DNA from: Prostheceraeus crozeri
Taxonomy: Eukaryota > Platyhelminthes > Polycladida > Euryleptidae
Assembly: GCA_907163375.1 (NCBI GenBank)
Contig: CAJQUW010016993.1
Span: 1-64,000 of the forward strand
Direction: 5' to 3'
DNA: 64,000 nucleotides
Part shown: positions 34,881-45,590 of the stretch, in pieces
How the letters are laid out: each line of letters opens with the position of its first letter
Position numbering within the stretch: the stretch's first letter is position 1
Notes under the pieces: model-generated
Told to the model about the DNA's origin: nothing
Databases searched by the model: none
What the model saw: the letters and a program-made list of their open reading frames with translations, nothing else
Translations under genes and position numbers: made by a program

Positions 34881-35128
34881 TATCAGGCCGAGTCGAGGGA
34901 GAATCCTCGGGAGTTAGTGTCTTCATAGCGTATTCCTACATGAAATGACGCTGAATGTCACAGTAGAACTTTTTGGACAATTTCGGTAGATAATTGCCAT
35001 TAATAACAATTCGATTTCTATGGCTTGTCGAATGCTTCATTATAGAAATCTCAAGGTGAGCGCTATCTTAGCGTCATCGCAGCGTTGTTCATCGAAATGT
35101 TTGTCAAGTGTTTCAGAATAACTCCATA

Positions 35129-35559
35129 CACTGTAAACCGTTGACTGACAATTGACAGACATTTATCCTACAAAATCTATTTTGTCGGTCATTGTTATTT
35201 CTTGTAGGATGATTGCCACTGAACACCTACAATATCTGACAAAAAGGACAAAATGAATAGCAATGAATTACAGCCTAAATTTTATCAAAAATGTTGGTAA
35301 TTAATTGAATTATGTCAAAATGAATCATGGTTTTGCCACACAACAATGCAGATTGCCCAAAAGTCAAGCAATCACTAATCGAAAAAATCAACCAATATTC
35401 AACAGTTTTTGTTTAGTTAATTTGCATACAAAGCATCTGTTTCGATGTCGGTGGAGAACCTACAAATTCGTCGGATATCGCAGGATATTGGAGGTGACGA
35501 TCGTCGGTTGATTTTGTCAGTAATTTTGTAGGATAATTGTCGGTCTACGGTTTAAAGTG
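35129..35559. mobile_element. Inverted-repeat element flanked by TA, copy in unit A
   Basis: The ends are imperfect inverted repeats of about 40 bp, CACTGTAAACCGTTGACTG on the left and the matching GGTTTAAAGTG on the right, with TA on both sides, as for mariner-like MITEs. The interior has no transposase frame. The same element occurs at 37053-37483 because the tandem unit was duplicated after the insertion. Confidence 0.5.
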
Positions 35560-36369
35560 TACTTAACCATTGTAAATATCAATTGTTCTATTTCTATGTT
35601 TTGAAGCACACGAACGTCTGCATACAATAAATACATTGCATACAACTACAGTGCGATAAGAAATTTTAACAGCCATGTAGCGATGAAATCTTCGATAGTA
35701 CGAGTATTTATTGCACGGTAAGGGTCATTAATCGTCCGTCGAGCAATAATCACGGTTATTTTCTTTATAAAGACATTTTGATTAAATAACTTACAATCAA
35801 TTTGCTCAGGGCTGCACTGCCCTTGATCGGTGACTAAGTGATCGCCTGAAATGACCTTCAACAAACCGCGCGCTATTGTCCATTCTACTCTCACTAACTA
35901 AACAGAGTGCAGTGACGAATTGGATTTCTATGCATCGAACAATTGAATGACAATTATCCAACTTCGTGAACTGATCGCAGTGATGTTTTTAATCTTGCAA
36001 TGGTTCTTGTCTGCATGTAATGCCAAGCGGATCATTACAGATCTAGTGAAATGACAAATAGTTCTTGTCATTAACTTCATTCAATCGTTTGGTAATCTTC
36101 CTCAGACTTAGTACATGATGTATATTACATTCACTAAATAGGTTTCCATTGTTCACTGTTGATTTTGAATGATGTAAATTTCTTGACTCTAGTCCATAAG
36201 TAAGATGCTTTATTTCAACAACTCTCTTTGTTGTACTGAGATCGACTGCACTGAGGCAACAAATGCAATTGAATTTTTATAAATAAAAACAAGAGATTTT
36301 ATGAAATGTACATGATATAATCAAAATATGCAAAAAATTACAAGGAAATTAAAAGTAATAGAAATAACA

Positions 36370-36804
36370 TCAGCGAAAAATTAGTGTCTCTGTAGAGGAA
36401 ACAATCGTCTCCAAAGCCTCATAACTCGAGTGAATATCGTCAGGAGTGAACGAGTAGGCTTTGAAGACGATGTTTAAAAAGTCATAGAAAGTTAGGCCCA
36501 CAGTCTGCAGAAGTTCATTCATTAGCAGTCCTCCGTGAGGCTTCGCCAACCAATGATAGACAGTTTTTACGAGAGTGTCCTTCATTTCATAGTCTTTCTT
36601 TAGTTTTAAAATTACAGCAACTGCACGGTAGACGTGCTCGTCAGCTGCCAAACGAACGACATTTTCTTTCACACCGGCCCAGATGTAGTTAATGATGAAC
36701 TCTCCTGAAGAGTCCATGGACTGCATGAAGTCCTCGGAGAGGCACCTCCCTAAGAAACGGATGCCGCAGGCGTTGGTAGCGCACATCCTGACACGTCCTC
36801 GCAC
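36370..36804 (-). pseudogene. Truncated copy B of the unassigned host exon
   Basis: It has the same 144-residue protein as copy A, residue for residue, and the same truncation. Confidence 0.55.
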
Positions 36805-37052
36805 TATCAGGCCGAGTCGAGGGAGAATCCTCGGGAGTTAGTGTCTTCATAGCGTATTCCTACATGAAATGACGCTGAATGTCACAGTAGAACTTTTTGG
36901 ACAATTTCGGTAGATAATTGCCATTAATAACAATTCGATTTCTATGGCTTGTCGAATGCTTCATTATAGAAATCTCAAGGTGAGCGCTATCTTAGCGTCA
37001 TCGCAGCGTTGTTCATCGAAATGTTTGTCAAGTGTTTCAGAATAACTCCATA

Positions 37053-37483
37053 CACTGTAAACCGTTGACTGACAATTGACAGACATTTATCCTACAAAAT
37101 CTATTTTGTCGGTCATTGTTATTTCTTGTAGGATGATTGCCACTGAACACCTACAATATCTGACAAAAAGGACAAAATGAATAGCAATGAATTACAGCCT
37201 AAATTTTATCAAAAATGTTGGTAATTAATTGAATTATGTCAAAATGAATCATGGTTTTGCCACACAACAATGCAGATTGCCCAAAAGTCAAGCAATCACT
37301 AATCGAAAAAATCAACCAATATTCAACAGTTTTTGTTTAGTTAATTTGCATACAAAGCATCTGTTTCGATGTCGGTGGAGAACCTACAAATTCGTCGGAT
37401 ATCGCAGGATATTGGAGGTGACGATCGTCGGTTGATTTTGTCAGTAATTTTGTAGGATAATTGTCGGTCTACGGTTTAAAGTG
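37053..37483. mobile_element. Inverted-repeat element flanked by TA, copy in unit B
   Basis: Counterpart of 35129-35559, carried along by the tandem duplication. Confidence 0.5.
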
Positions 37484-38321
37484 TACTTAACCATTGTAAA
37501 TATCAATTGTTCTATTTCTATGTTTTGAAGCACACGAACGTCTGCATACAATAAATACATTGCATACAACTACAGTGCGATAAGAAATTTTAACAGCCAT
37601 GTAGCGATGAAATCTTCGATAGTACGAGTATTTATTGCACGGTAAGGGTCATTAATCGTCCGTCGAGCAATAATCACGGTTATTTTCTTTATAAAGACAT
37701 TTTGATTAAATAACTTACAATCAATTTGCTCAGGGCTGCACTGCCCTTGATCGGTGACTAAGTGATCGCCTGAAATGACCTTCAACAAACCGCGCGCTAT
37801 TGTCCATTCTACTCTCACTAACTAAACAGAGTGCAGTGACGAATTGGATTTCTATGCATCGAACAATTGAATGACAATTATCCAACTTCGTGAACTGATC
37901 GCAGTGATGTTTTTAATCTTGCAATGGTTCTTGTCTGCATGTAATGCCAAGCAGATCATTACAGATCTAGTGAAATGACAAATAGTTCTTGTCATTAACT
38001 TCACTCAATCGTTTGGTAACCTTCCTCAGACTTAGTACATGATGTAGATTACATACAATAACTAGGTTTCCATTCGTGTTCATTGAGTTATTCAATGATT
38101 TTGAATGATGTAAATTCCTTGACTCTATTTGTTAAGTGAGATGTTTTATTTCAACAACTTTTTTGTTGTATTAAAATGAGCGTCACTGAGGCAACAAATA
38201 TTGCTCTGCAGGTGAATTCGATTGCAGTGAAAACAACCGATTTTATGAAATATACATGATGTAATTAGGATATGCAAATGACAAAAATGACAAGGAAATT
38301 AAAAAAGTAATATAAATAACT

Positions 38322-39115
38322 CTAATGAAAAATTAGTGTCTCAGCAGTGGAAACAATCGTCTCCAAAGCCTCATAACTCGAGTGAATATCGTCAGGAGTG
38401 AACGAGTAGGCTTTGAAGACGATGTTTAGAAAGTCGTACAAATCTAGCCCCACGTTCTGTAGAACTTCACTCATCAGCTGTTCTCCGTGGGGCTTCGGCA
38501 GCCAATGATAAACGGTTTTGACGAGACAGTCTTTTATTTCACCGTCTTTCTTTAATGCTAGGATCGAAGCAATTGCAGTGTAGCCATGTTCATCAGCTGC
38601 CAAGTGCACAACATTTTCTTTCACACCAGCCCAGATGTAGTTGACGATGAGCTCCCCTGAAGGGTCCATGGACTGCATGAAGTCCTCGGAAAGGCACCTC
38701 CCTAAGAAACGGATGCCGCAGGCGTTGGTAGCACACATCCTGACACGTCCTCGCACTATCAGGCCGAGTCGAGGGAGAATTCTCGGCATTGTTGCCATCT
38801 CGGCAAGGAGATCGCAGCCGATGCTCGAGCTGGCATATTCATCGAAGTTTTTACAAACTCGAGACAGCACGAGCATCGGCAGGATGACGTCATCGGGGTT
38901 GAGCCATTGGATGGCCAACAACTTGCCGTAGAGGTCGCACCGCATTATCATTGCCCTCCACAGAAACAGGCCGTGCCTGAGGCTGTCCTTTGTGGAGTTG
39001 ATGGCCACGAACTGCCGGCTGAATTGCAGAGTGCGTGCGCTTTCACCCAGTTCGTCCATGAACTCATCCAGCAAGGACTTGATGGATGAAAGCGCTGAAG
39101 TCTCCTGTCATAGCA
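38322..39115 (-). CDS. Unassigned helical-repeat protein, last exon, copy C
   Basis: The minus-strand frame gives about 250 residues from LLDEFMDELGESARTLQFS to ALETIVSTAETLIFH and a stop. It is all-helical in appearance; the segments NACGIRFLGRCL and DEHGYTAIASIL distantly recall Pumilio or ARM repeats, but I do not claim the family. No ATG opens it. A splice-acceptor-like TGATTTCAG lies upstream (exon edge near 39115), so it is probably a terminal exon. Relative to copy D, about 22 bp just after the acceptor are missing, which shifts the frame at the exon start unless a second acceptor a few bases inside is used. It is followed by the same 3' flank as copy D. Confidence 0.6.
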
Positions 39116-39509
39116 CTGAAATCATCAAGATAATAGGCAGTTAAGTAATACTTCGAATAAGCGAAGGCTAGTGAGTTACACATGTTAATTACACACAAAA
39201 TGCTATGATTTATTCACGAAAATTGAAAGTGAATTTAGGAATTTGGATGATTGATGATTGTAATACATCTATCAGATGATTGATTATACTATATACATTT
39301 TCGAAACTATGGAAATGATATTTAGTGGTGAAATTTCCTAAGAGAGATTAGCATGAGCATCAGAGGATCTTTTGCGAAGAGCTTCGAAGTCGCAAGGACA
39401 TTTTGATACATCAGGGTCGAACTAGTCGCTAAATTTAAGAGTCATGAGCATTTTGTAGAATTCTATTTCTGTATTTTGTATTTTCTCTACTTTGTAGAAT
39501 TTCTATGTG
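39116..39509. other. Intron or flank, nothing recognised
   Basis: AT-rich. The first 70 bases match the sequence upstream of copy D, so they are intronic sequence shared by the tandem units. Confidence 0.4.
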
Positions 39510-39735
39510 TAAAGTAAAAACTTCTTCAGTGGTATAGTTCTCTTCGAAATTTCTTTATTGGCAAGCTTTCGGGTGATCCACCCTTCCTCAGGCACGACAA
39601 GTTGAGAGTGAACAAGACAAGCTGGCAAACATGCACAATCACTGTTAAACACAAATTACTTAAAAACACGCCACTCTACTGACGCCAAAATTTCGAAGAG
39701 AAAATCTAGTTATCCCACTGAAGAATATTTTACTT
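39510..39735 (-). mobile_element. Foldback with a retroelement-type tail
   Basis: Inverted arms of about 45 bp (core TTCTCTTCGAAATTT at 39538-39552, complement at 39688-39702) enclose about 135 bp. Read on the minus strand, the segment at 39561-39597 is a CCTGAGGA block, a GGGTG/CACCC stem and CCCGAAAGC, the kind of tail often found at the 3' end of PLEs and related retroelements. It is likely a short, inverted-repeat-bearing retroelement remnant. Confidence 0.45.
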
Positions 39736-40013
39736 TATGCTAACTTCGTTCTCGAGAAGAAGGAACAATGTATGAATTGAATTTCTATGTGCTAGTGCAT
39801 CCAGATTAAGACCAAAGTAAGTATATAAGAGAAGTATGCAATCAAAGCATGATTTGTGGAGACATCTATGATATTACTTTTTCGCCAGCTCTTATAAGCA
39901 GTTTTATATGATATCTCAGTCGATAACAGAAGAGTATTAAAATATTAAATGCAAGGGACAGAATAGCTATGTCAAAACTATGAATCAGCGAAAAATTACA
40001 TAGTTCACCCAGT
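39736..40013. other. Spacer between tandem units C and D
   Basis: AT-rich, no gene seen. Unit D starts near 40014, where sequence identical to unit C (from about 38080) resumes. Confidence 0.4.
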
Positions 40014-40255
40014 TCATTGAGTTATTCAATGATTTTGAATGATGTAAATTCCTTGACTCTATTTGTTAAGTGAGATGTTTTATTTCAACAACTTTTTTGT
40101 TGTATTAAAATGAGCGTCACTGAGGCAACAAATATTGCTCTGCAGGTGAATTCGATTGCAGTGAAAACAACCGATTTTATGAAATATACATGATGTAATT
40201 AGGATATGCAAATGACAAAAATGACAAGGAAATTAAAAAAGTAATATAAATAACT

Positions 40256-41071
40256 CTAATGAAAAATTAGTGTCTCAGCAGTGGAAACAATCGTCTCCAA
40301 AGCCTCATAACTCGAGTGAATATCGTCAGGAGTGAACGAGTAGGCTTTGAAGACGATGTTTAAAAAGTCATAGAAAGTTAGCCCCACATTCTGCAGAATT
40401 ACATTCATCAGCTGTCCTCCGTGGGGCTTTGGCAACCAATGATAAACGGTTTTGACCAAGTCAGCTTTCACTACAGCGTCTTTCTTCAATTGCAAAATTG
40501 CAGCAACTGCACTGTAGCCGTGCTCGTCAGCTGCCAAACGCACAACGTTTTCTTTTATGCCAGCACAGATATAGTTTATGATGAGCTGTCCTGAAGGGTC
40601 CATGGACTGCATGAAGTCCTCGGAGAGACACCTCCCTAAGAACCGGATGCCGCAGGTGTTGGTAGCACACATCCTGACACGTCCTCGCACTATCAGGCCG
40701 AGTCGAGGGAGAATTCTCGGCATTGTTGCCATCTCGGCAAGGAGATCGCAGCCGATGCTCGAGCTGGCATATTCATCGAAGTTTTTACAAACTCGAGACA
40801 GCACGAGCATCGGCAGGATGAAGTTCTCGGAATTGAGCCATTGGATGGCCAGCAACTTGCCGTAGAGGTCGCAACGCATTATCATTGCCCTCCACAGAAA
40901 CAGGCCGTGTCTGAGGCTGTCCTTTGTGGAGTTGATGGCCACGAACTGCCGGCTGAATTGCAGAGTGCGTGCGCTTTCACCCAGTTCGTCCATAAATTCG
41001 TCCAGCAAGGACTTGTTGGGTGAAAGTGCTGAAGGTTGACTGGTGAGGTCATCAAGTCTCCTGTCGTAGCA
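40256..41071 (-). CDS. Unassigned helical-repeat protein, last exon, copy D
   Basis: The most complete copy. From an acceptor-like ATGATTTCAG (exon start at 41071) the frame reads CYDRRLDDLTSQPSALSPNK, then LLDEFMDELGESARTLQFS, and runs to the same C-terminus as copy C, about 271 residues with no interruption. The residues differ from copy C mainly in the C-terminal third (for example LKKDAVVKADLVKTVYHWL), which suggests separate evolution of the copies under coding constraint. Upstream exons should lie to the right; a phase-0 exon at 46740-46901 on the same strand is a candidate. Function is unknown; helical repeats suggest a protein- or RNA-binding scaffold. Confidence 0.65.
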   Translation of the reverse strand, partial: CYDRRLDDLTSQPSALSPNKSLLDEFMDELGESARTLQFSRQFVAINSTKDSLRHGLFLWRAMIMRCDLYGKLLAIQWLNSENFILPMLVLSRVCKNFDEYASSSIGCDLLAEMATMPRILPRLGLIVRGRVRMCATNTCGIRFLGRCLSEDFMQSMDPSGQLIINYICAGIKENVVRLAADEHGYSAVAAILQLKKDAVVKADLVKTVYHWLPKPHGGQLMNVILQNVGLTFYDFLNIVFKAYSFTPDDIHSSYEALETIVSTAETLIFH

Positions 41072-41334
41072 CTGAAATCATCAAGAAAATAGCCAGTTAA
41101 GTAATACTTCGAATAAGCGAAAGCTAGTGAGTTACACATGTTAATTACACAGAAGATGCTAACAGGAAGGAAATTACAATACTTTTCATCATCAATGCAA
41201 TTATTTTAAATTCACACACGAAACAACAAAAATAGAAATGTTAATGCGGCGGCAGTCATGTAGTGGGTTACATCTTCTAGCTACATATTCTATATTTCAG
41301 CAACTTTTTATGTCAGAGATATGGACAAGGTCAT

Positions 41335-41835
41335 ATAATTTCGAGTAAAGCGTGCTATGACAATTATGCAAAAAAGCGAAAAAGTGGAAACCAGCTGCTG
41401 AAAGAAAAGGGCTCGACAGATTATTTTCAATTTGCATTTAAAGTATTTCCTAGGACATGTGAAGCAATCTGCATTTGGTTTGTAGAGTGGGCACATTACT
41501 TCAAGGAAAATGTATTAGAACAATTATGTTGAAAAGCAAAAAAGTGCAAAAAAGCTGCTGAAAGAAAAGGGCTCGATAGATTTTTTCAAATTTACTTATT
41601 TATACTCCCTATGATATATTAAGCAATCTCCATTTAGTTTCTAGAGTGGGCACATCATTTCAAGGAAAGTCTATTATAACATGAAAGCAAAAAAAGCAAA
41701 AAAGTGTAAAAAAAGCTGCAGAAAGAAAAGGGCTCGATAGATTTTTTCAAATTTGTTTTTTTACACTTCCTAGGACATGTGGAACAACCTCCATTTGGTT
41801 TCCAGAGTGGGCATGAAACTTGAGGTATAACCCCT
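41335..41835. repeat. Tandem repeat, three units of about 160 bp
   Basis: The block AGCTGCTGAAAGAAAAGGGC recurs at 41393, 41553 and 41714, each followed by the same CTCGA-AGATT and GAGTGGGCAC landmarks. The units are 80 to 90 percent alike by eye. No coding role is apparent. Confidence 0.75.
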
Positions 41836-42921
41836 AAAAAACACACCGTGGGCCGGGTTACATCTTGCCAATGACAAGAATGAGCTTGACCAGAATAAAG
41901 ATATTTGTACATACTGTACGACATGGATGTCTATGAATAATATGATACAGAACTCGGGATACTCAACTCCCAAAGTGTGGGAAATTGACTGTGGGCTGAA
42001 TTTTTTATATGACAATGGAGATTTCTATGTTTGATTTGAAATTATTTGCATTACCGGTACTGCAATGTTATTTTAGTCTCCTCTCATAAATGCTTCTCAA
42101 ATCTTAAGTGTCGTCAACCGTTGAGAAAATATGGATTATCTGTATTTTGTTTTAACAAAATCACATGAGACATAAAAGCACATAATGTACGATAAAGAAT
42201 ATAAAAGAAGTGTGAATAAAAATTCCTGTAGAGATAGATAGCATGCAGATGGTTGAAAATCTATGTATTATTCAATGAAATAAAAAATCTTTATAACTGT
42301 CAAGTTCAATTTTTGTTGTTGATGTTCGGTTTCAGCTTGTTGATGAAAAAGGCTTCTCGCAGTCATAGATTGATGGAGTGCTTGTCACTTGAAAGAATTC
42401 TTATTGAAATTGTTAAGTTTACACATGTTGGTAGATGTTTGTACATTGATGAAGTGCTGATTGTCACATGTTAACGACCCCGGATATAAGTTTTCTAATT
42501 GTACTTCCAATATAAATATTGCTACATTTATTACATAAGATTTGATAAACTACAACTTTGACAGATACTTTTTCTTGTTATTGGACAGTTGCGAACATTG
42601 TTTCAGAGAATTTCTTAATGTTCTAATATTTCTCGTTATTCTTAAGTAAATATTTTCACGATTGAAGATTTTTTGATTTGTTTATCCTTTCCTTTCATCT
42701 CTGACGAAATTGATAAACAAATCAAAAAATGGAATATTTTACTTTTAGTAATCCTTTACTTGTGGATACTTTTGGTTACTTTTGAAACTTTTTTAGCAAA
42801 ATACCTGCATTGAAGAACCTGCCGTGCGCCGCCATAAATTTAAATCAAAAAATCTTGAATCATGAAAATATTAGCGGCATGATAACGTTGGTATGGTCGC
42901 TAGTACATTTCGGTTTTAGAT
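41836..42921. other. AT-rich sequence, nothing recognised
   Basis: Several short frames without known motifs. Confidence 0.4.
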
Positions 42922-43270
42922 TTGCGTGATTCGAATTGCAATGTAGCTAAGAGATATTTGTCATCTATTGAATGGCAAAATGTTTTGATGGATGTCAGTC
43001 TTGATGAATCTTGCGAACGATTTTACGGTGCTCTACGACATGCTTTGAGTTGCATTCCCTGTGATTTAATCACCAGACACCAATCTGATAAACCGTGGAT
43101 CACCAATGTGATAAAAGTGTTAATAGATATAAAGAATAGCATGAGAAGAATTAGGACCTTTATTATCACTGTCAAAGTAAAGTAAAGTCGGCAATATTTG
43201 ATGCGATGAAACACTGGAGTGATGCTGTTTTCAATTCGTCTGGTCCTTCCAAATGGGATGTGTATTAGGC
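42922..43270 (+). pseudogene. LINE fragment between endonuclease and RT domains
   Basis: The frame reads CERFYGALRHALSCIPCDL and QSDKPWITNVIKVLIDIKNS, and after a one-step frame change HCQSKVKSAIFDAMKHWSDA. This is the typical linker between the endonuclease and reverse transcriptase of Jockey/CR1-like non-LTR elements (DKPWIT…K…I, then a KVK and W motif). Neither domain remains complete. One frameshift is visible. Confidence 0.55.
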
Positions 43271-43580
43271 AGTAATGAACGATAGCAAGAGAAAGCACAA
43301 TTGGCTTCCACAAAAAAATAGAATAGAATAGAAAGTTAAAGAATAGAAATATGTCCAATCTCATAGAGTTGCAAATATATCCCGCACTGACGTGTAACTC
43401 CATTCTGCGCACGCTTCCAGTTTTTATCACCTTTGTGCCATTATAAATTTTGCTCGTGATCAAGCTGGTTGACAGAGAAACGTCGGGCGTTATATTTGTA
43501 TTTTAATACATTATAGTATCCGCAGAAGTATATTTTCTCTTGAATTACCCACTACCGGATACGAGGAGCATACCCTACGG

Positions 43581-45590
43581 AACTTCACTTTACTTCCACT
43601 TCTATGATGTCTGCTCCACATCGCCTCCTTTATCACTCTACTTTTGTAATTGCTCTCTTTATCAGTAATTTTCTTTCAGTTCCACTTAAGCTGATGGGCT
43701 TCGTTCACGACATGATTGCATATTTCTGAATGTGTATGTATCAAATGTTTTTGTATTTCTCTTCTTCTCTTCTACTCTTTCCTTCATAGATCTACTTGAC
43801 TCTCGGGCACATTTCCAGTTACATTTGCCACACTCAAGTTCATAAAACACTCCATTTTGCTTAGCTTGCTCAGCTCTTTTCTTCATTAGCTCTTGCTACA
43901 AACTTCGAAAAAGTTTATAGTCTGCTGTTAGGTAGAATTTCATTAAAATGCCCTTGATTAATTCGTATAGGCGCACATGGCAGAATGCAATCAGGTTTTG
44001 GTCTGTCTTGTGTTTCTTTCTTGCTTACGTGTTCTTCAATTGTAAAAATTCTATCGCTTCAGCTTCTAAGAAGTCGCTGTAGATGAAGATCTCATGAAGA
44101 TCTTGTAGCTCTTTGTCAAGATTTTACTGGGAGCAAATACTTCTGTCTCTCTTGCCTAAGGTTGACACAGCACCGTCAAAAGTCGACTTTGGATGCCACG
44201 AAATTCTGTTCAAGGTTGTGTGAGCATCTTTCCGATAAATACTGAAGTTCACATCGTTTGCTGCTCTGTTTATTTTTATATCGAGCAGGGATGTGGAGTC
44301 GGAGTCCCGGAGTACTATCATTTTTGCTGGAGTCGGAGTCCCGGAGTCCTATGACATGATAGGACTCCGGCTTATATCTAGACCCGTAATATAATACAAG
44401 CAAATTATTTATCCTCGTGCATAGCTGTCACTGTCTTGATGTCAACTTTCTCTGTCAAGCAAACGTACAGAGATAGCAGTGCATGCAAAGCTTGTAATAG
44501 TTGAGGGAATGAACCGTGATAGTGAAAAGAGGATTGTCTTTTCACTCGGTGATGTAATAGAGAAGACAAGCCTTCCTAGCCTCGATCACACCTACGCACC
44601 AAAGGTCACATCAGAGACAAAAATGAAATACTAGCTTGTGTGAGTTAGTTTGTTCACGTTAATCGTGTGTGATGGCTCCTCCAAAGCACATATTAAAATC
44701 GAAAGTGTACTCATATTTCCTGCCTGGTAGAGACTGGAGAAAACCGTGTGGAGCACACATCAACAAGATGGGAGGAGCACAGTCGTATGCATCCAACATA
44801 AAGTGACATTTGATAAACTTTCATCGAAAATGATTGATAACTGATGCAGGAATGATCACTGAAGATAGGTTCAGATAAGCCTTTAATGATCTATGATGTA
44901 GGCTACCAGTTGTTTAAAAAAAACTTGACTATATATACTTGCCACCCGGAGTCGGAGTTCTATCAAAATGATTGGACTCGGCATCCCTGATATCGAGGAA
45001 AGCAAGTGATCCATTTGTCTCACGCTGTTGTGTGAATTTGATGCAGGGTCTTCAAGAATTCAAAGTGTCAATGAAATTCTCTAATTCTTTTTCACTTTGT
45101 TTCCAATGAATAAGTGTTTCATCAACATAACGCAGATACACCACTGGCCAATTTATTGATCTTGCCTCCATCTTCTCTTTTGCTTTCTTTTCAAAATATA
45201 ACAAGAATGTTGCCAAGGGAACAGCTTAAACTGCTATCCATTGCAACCCCTTCTTGTTGATGATATAGTTATTTGCCTTACTGGAAATAGCAGTATGTTA
45301 AACAGAATTCCATTAAAGTATTTATTTCAACAATATTGAATTCTGTTCGCTCAGATACTGACTGAGTCGTCTTCTTTGAGACACTTTTGAATCGCCGTGA
45401 TGGATTCATCGAGAGAGATGGAAGAGATGACGGTAGAGTTCTGATCTGGTAACTCTACCGTCAGTTACCGCTGTCATCAATATTTCGTGCATTTCATTAC
45501 GAAGTCGTTTTCAAGGGTCCGAATGAAAGCAGAATGATGAAGGAGGCGATGTGGAGCAGACATCATAGAAGTTGAAATAAAGTGAAGTTC
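43581..45590 (-). mobile_element. Third PLE family, fossil with inverted ends
   Basis: Read on the minus strand from right to left: an RT motif B remnant near 45250, the motif C region (VVYLRYVDETLIHW) near 45150, SLAFLDI near 45000, then KINRAANDVNFSIYRKDAHT at 44124-44321, and a GIY-YIG remnant (VFYELECGKCNWKCARESSR, SMKERVEEKK) at 43686-43886. Inverted repeats of about 50 bp lie at 43581-43629 and 45541-45590, as seen around some PLEs. A hAT element is nested within it. Many small defects; old. Confidence 0.65.
44286..44989 (+). mobile_element. hAT-type non-autonomous element copy B, complete
   Basis: The ends CAGGGATG… and …GCATCCCTG are inverted repeats (CAGGGATGYNGAGTCSGAGTCC-like). 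An 8-bp direct repeat ATATCGAG lies on both sides (44278-44285 and 44990-44997), the signature of hAT insertion. At 704 bp it has no transposase, only a decayed trace of the BED-finger exon. It interrupts the RT region of the third PLE fossil, so it is younger than that fossil. Confidence 0.85.

Larger units (their letters stand above)
33888..35811. repeat. Tandem duplication, copy A (1924 bp)
   Basis: This segment is repeated almost base for base at 35812-37735. It carries the truncated host exon (34446-34880), a 431-bp inverted-repeat element (35129-35559) and flanking non-coding sequence. The first few bases differ slightly (AAGATG against TAAGTG). The shared start recurs a third time near 37736 before copy C. 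Confidence 0.9.
35812..37735. repeat. Tandem duplication, copy B (1924 bp)
   Basis: It is nearly identical to 33888-35811, with the same offset of 1924 bp at every shared landmark, so the duplication is very recent or the assembly has duplicated a haplotype. Confidence 0.9.

Noticed and set aside
35305-35511. Plus-strand frame repeated at 37229
   Set aside because: It lies inside the inverted-repeat element and shows no protein-like features; it repeats only because the DNA unit does.
41308-42015. Minus-strand frames over the 160-bp tandem repeat
   Set aside because: They are by-products of the repeat, with low complexity and no motif.
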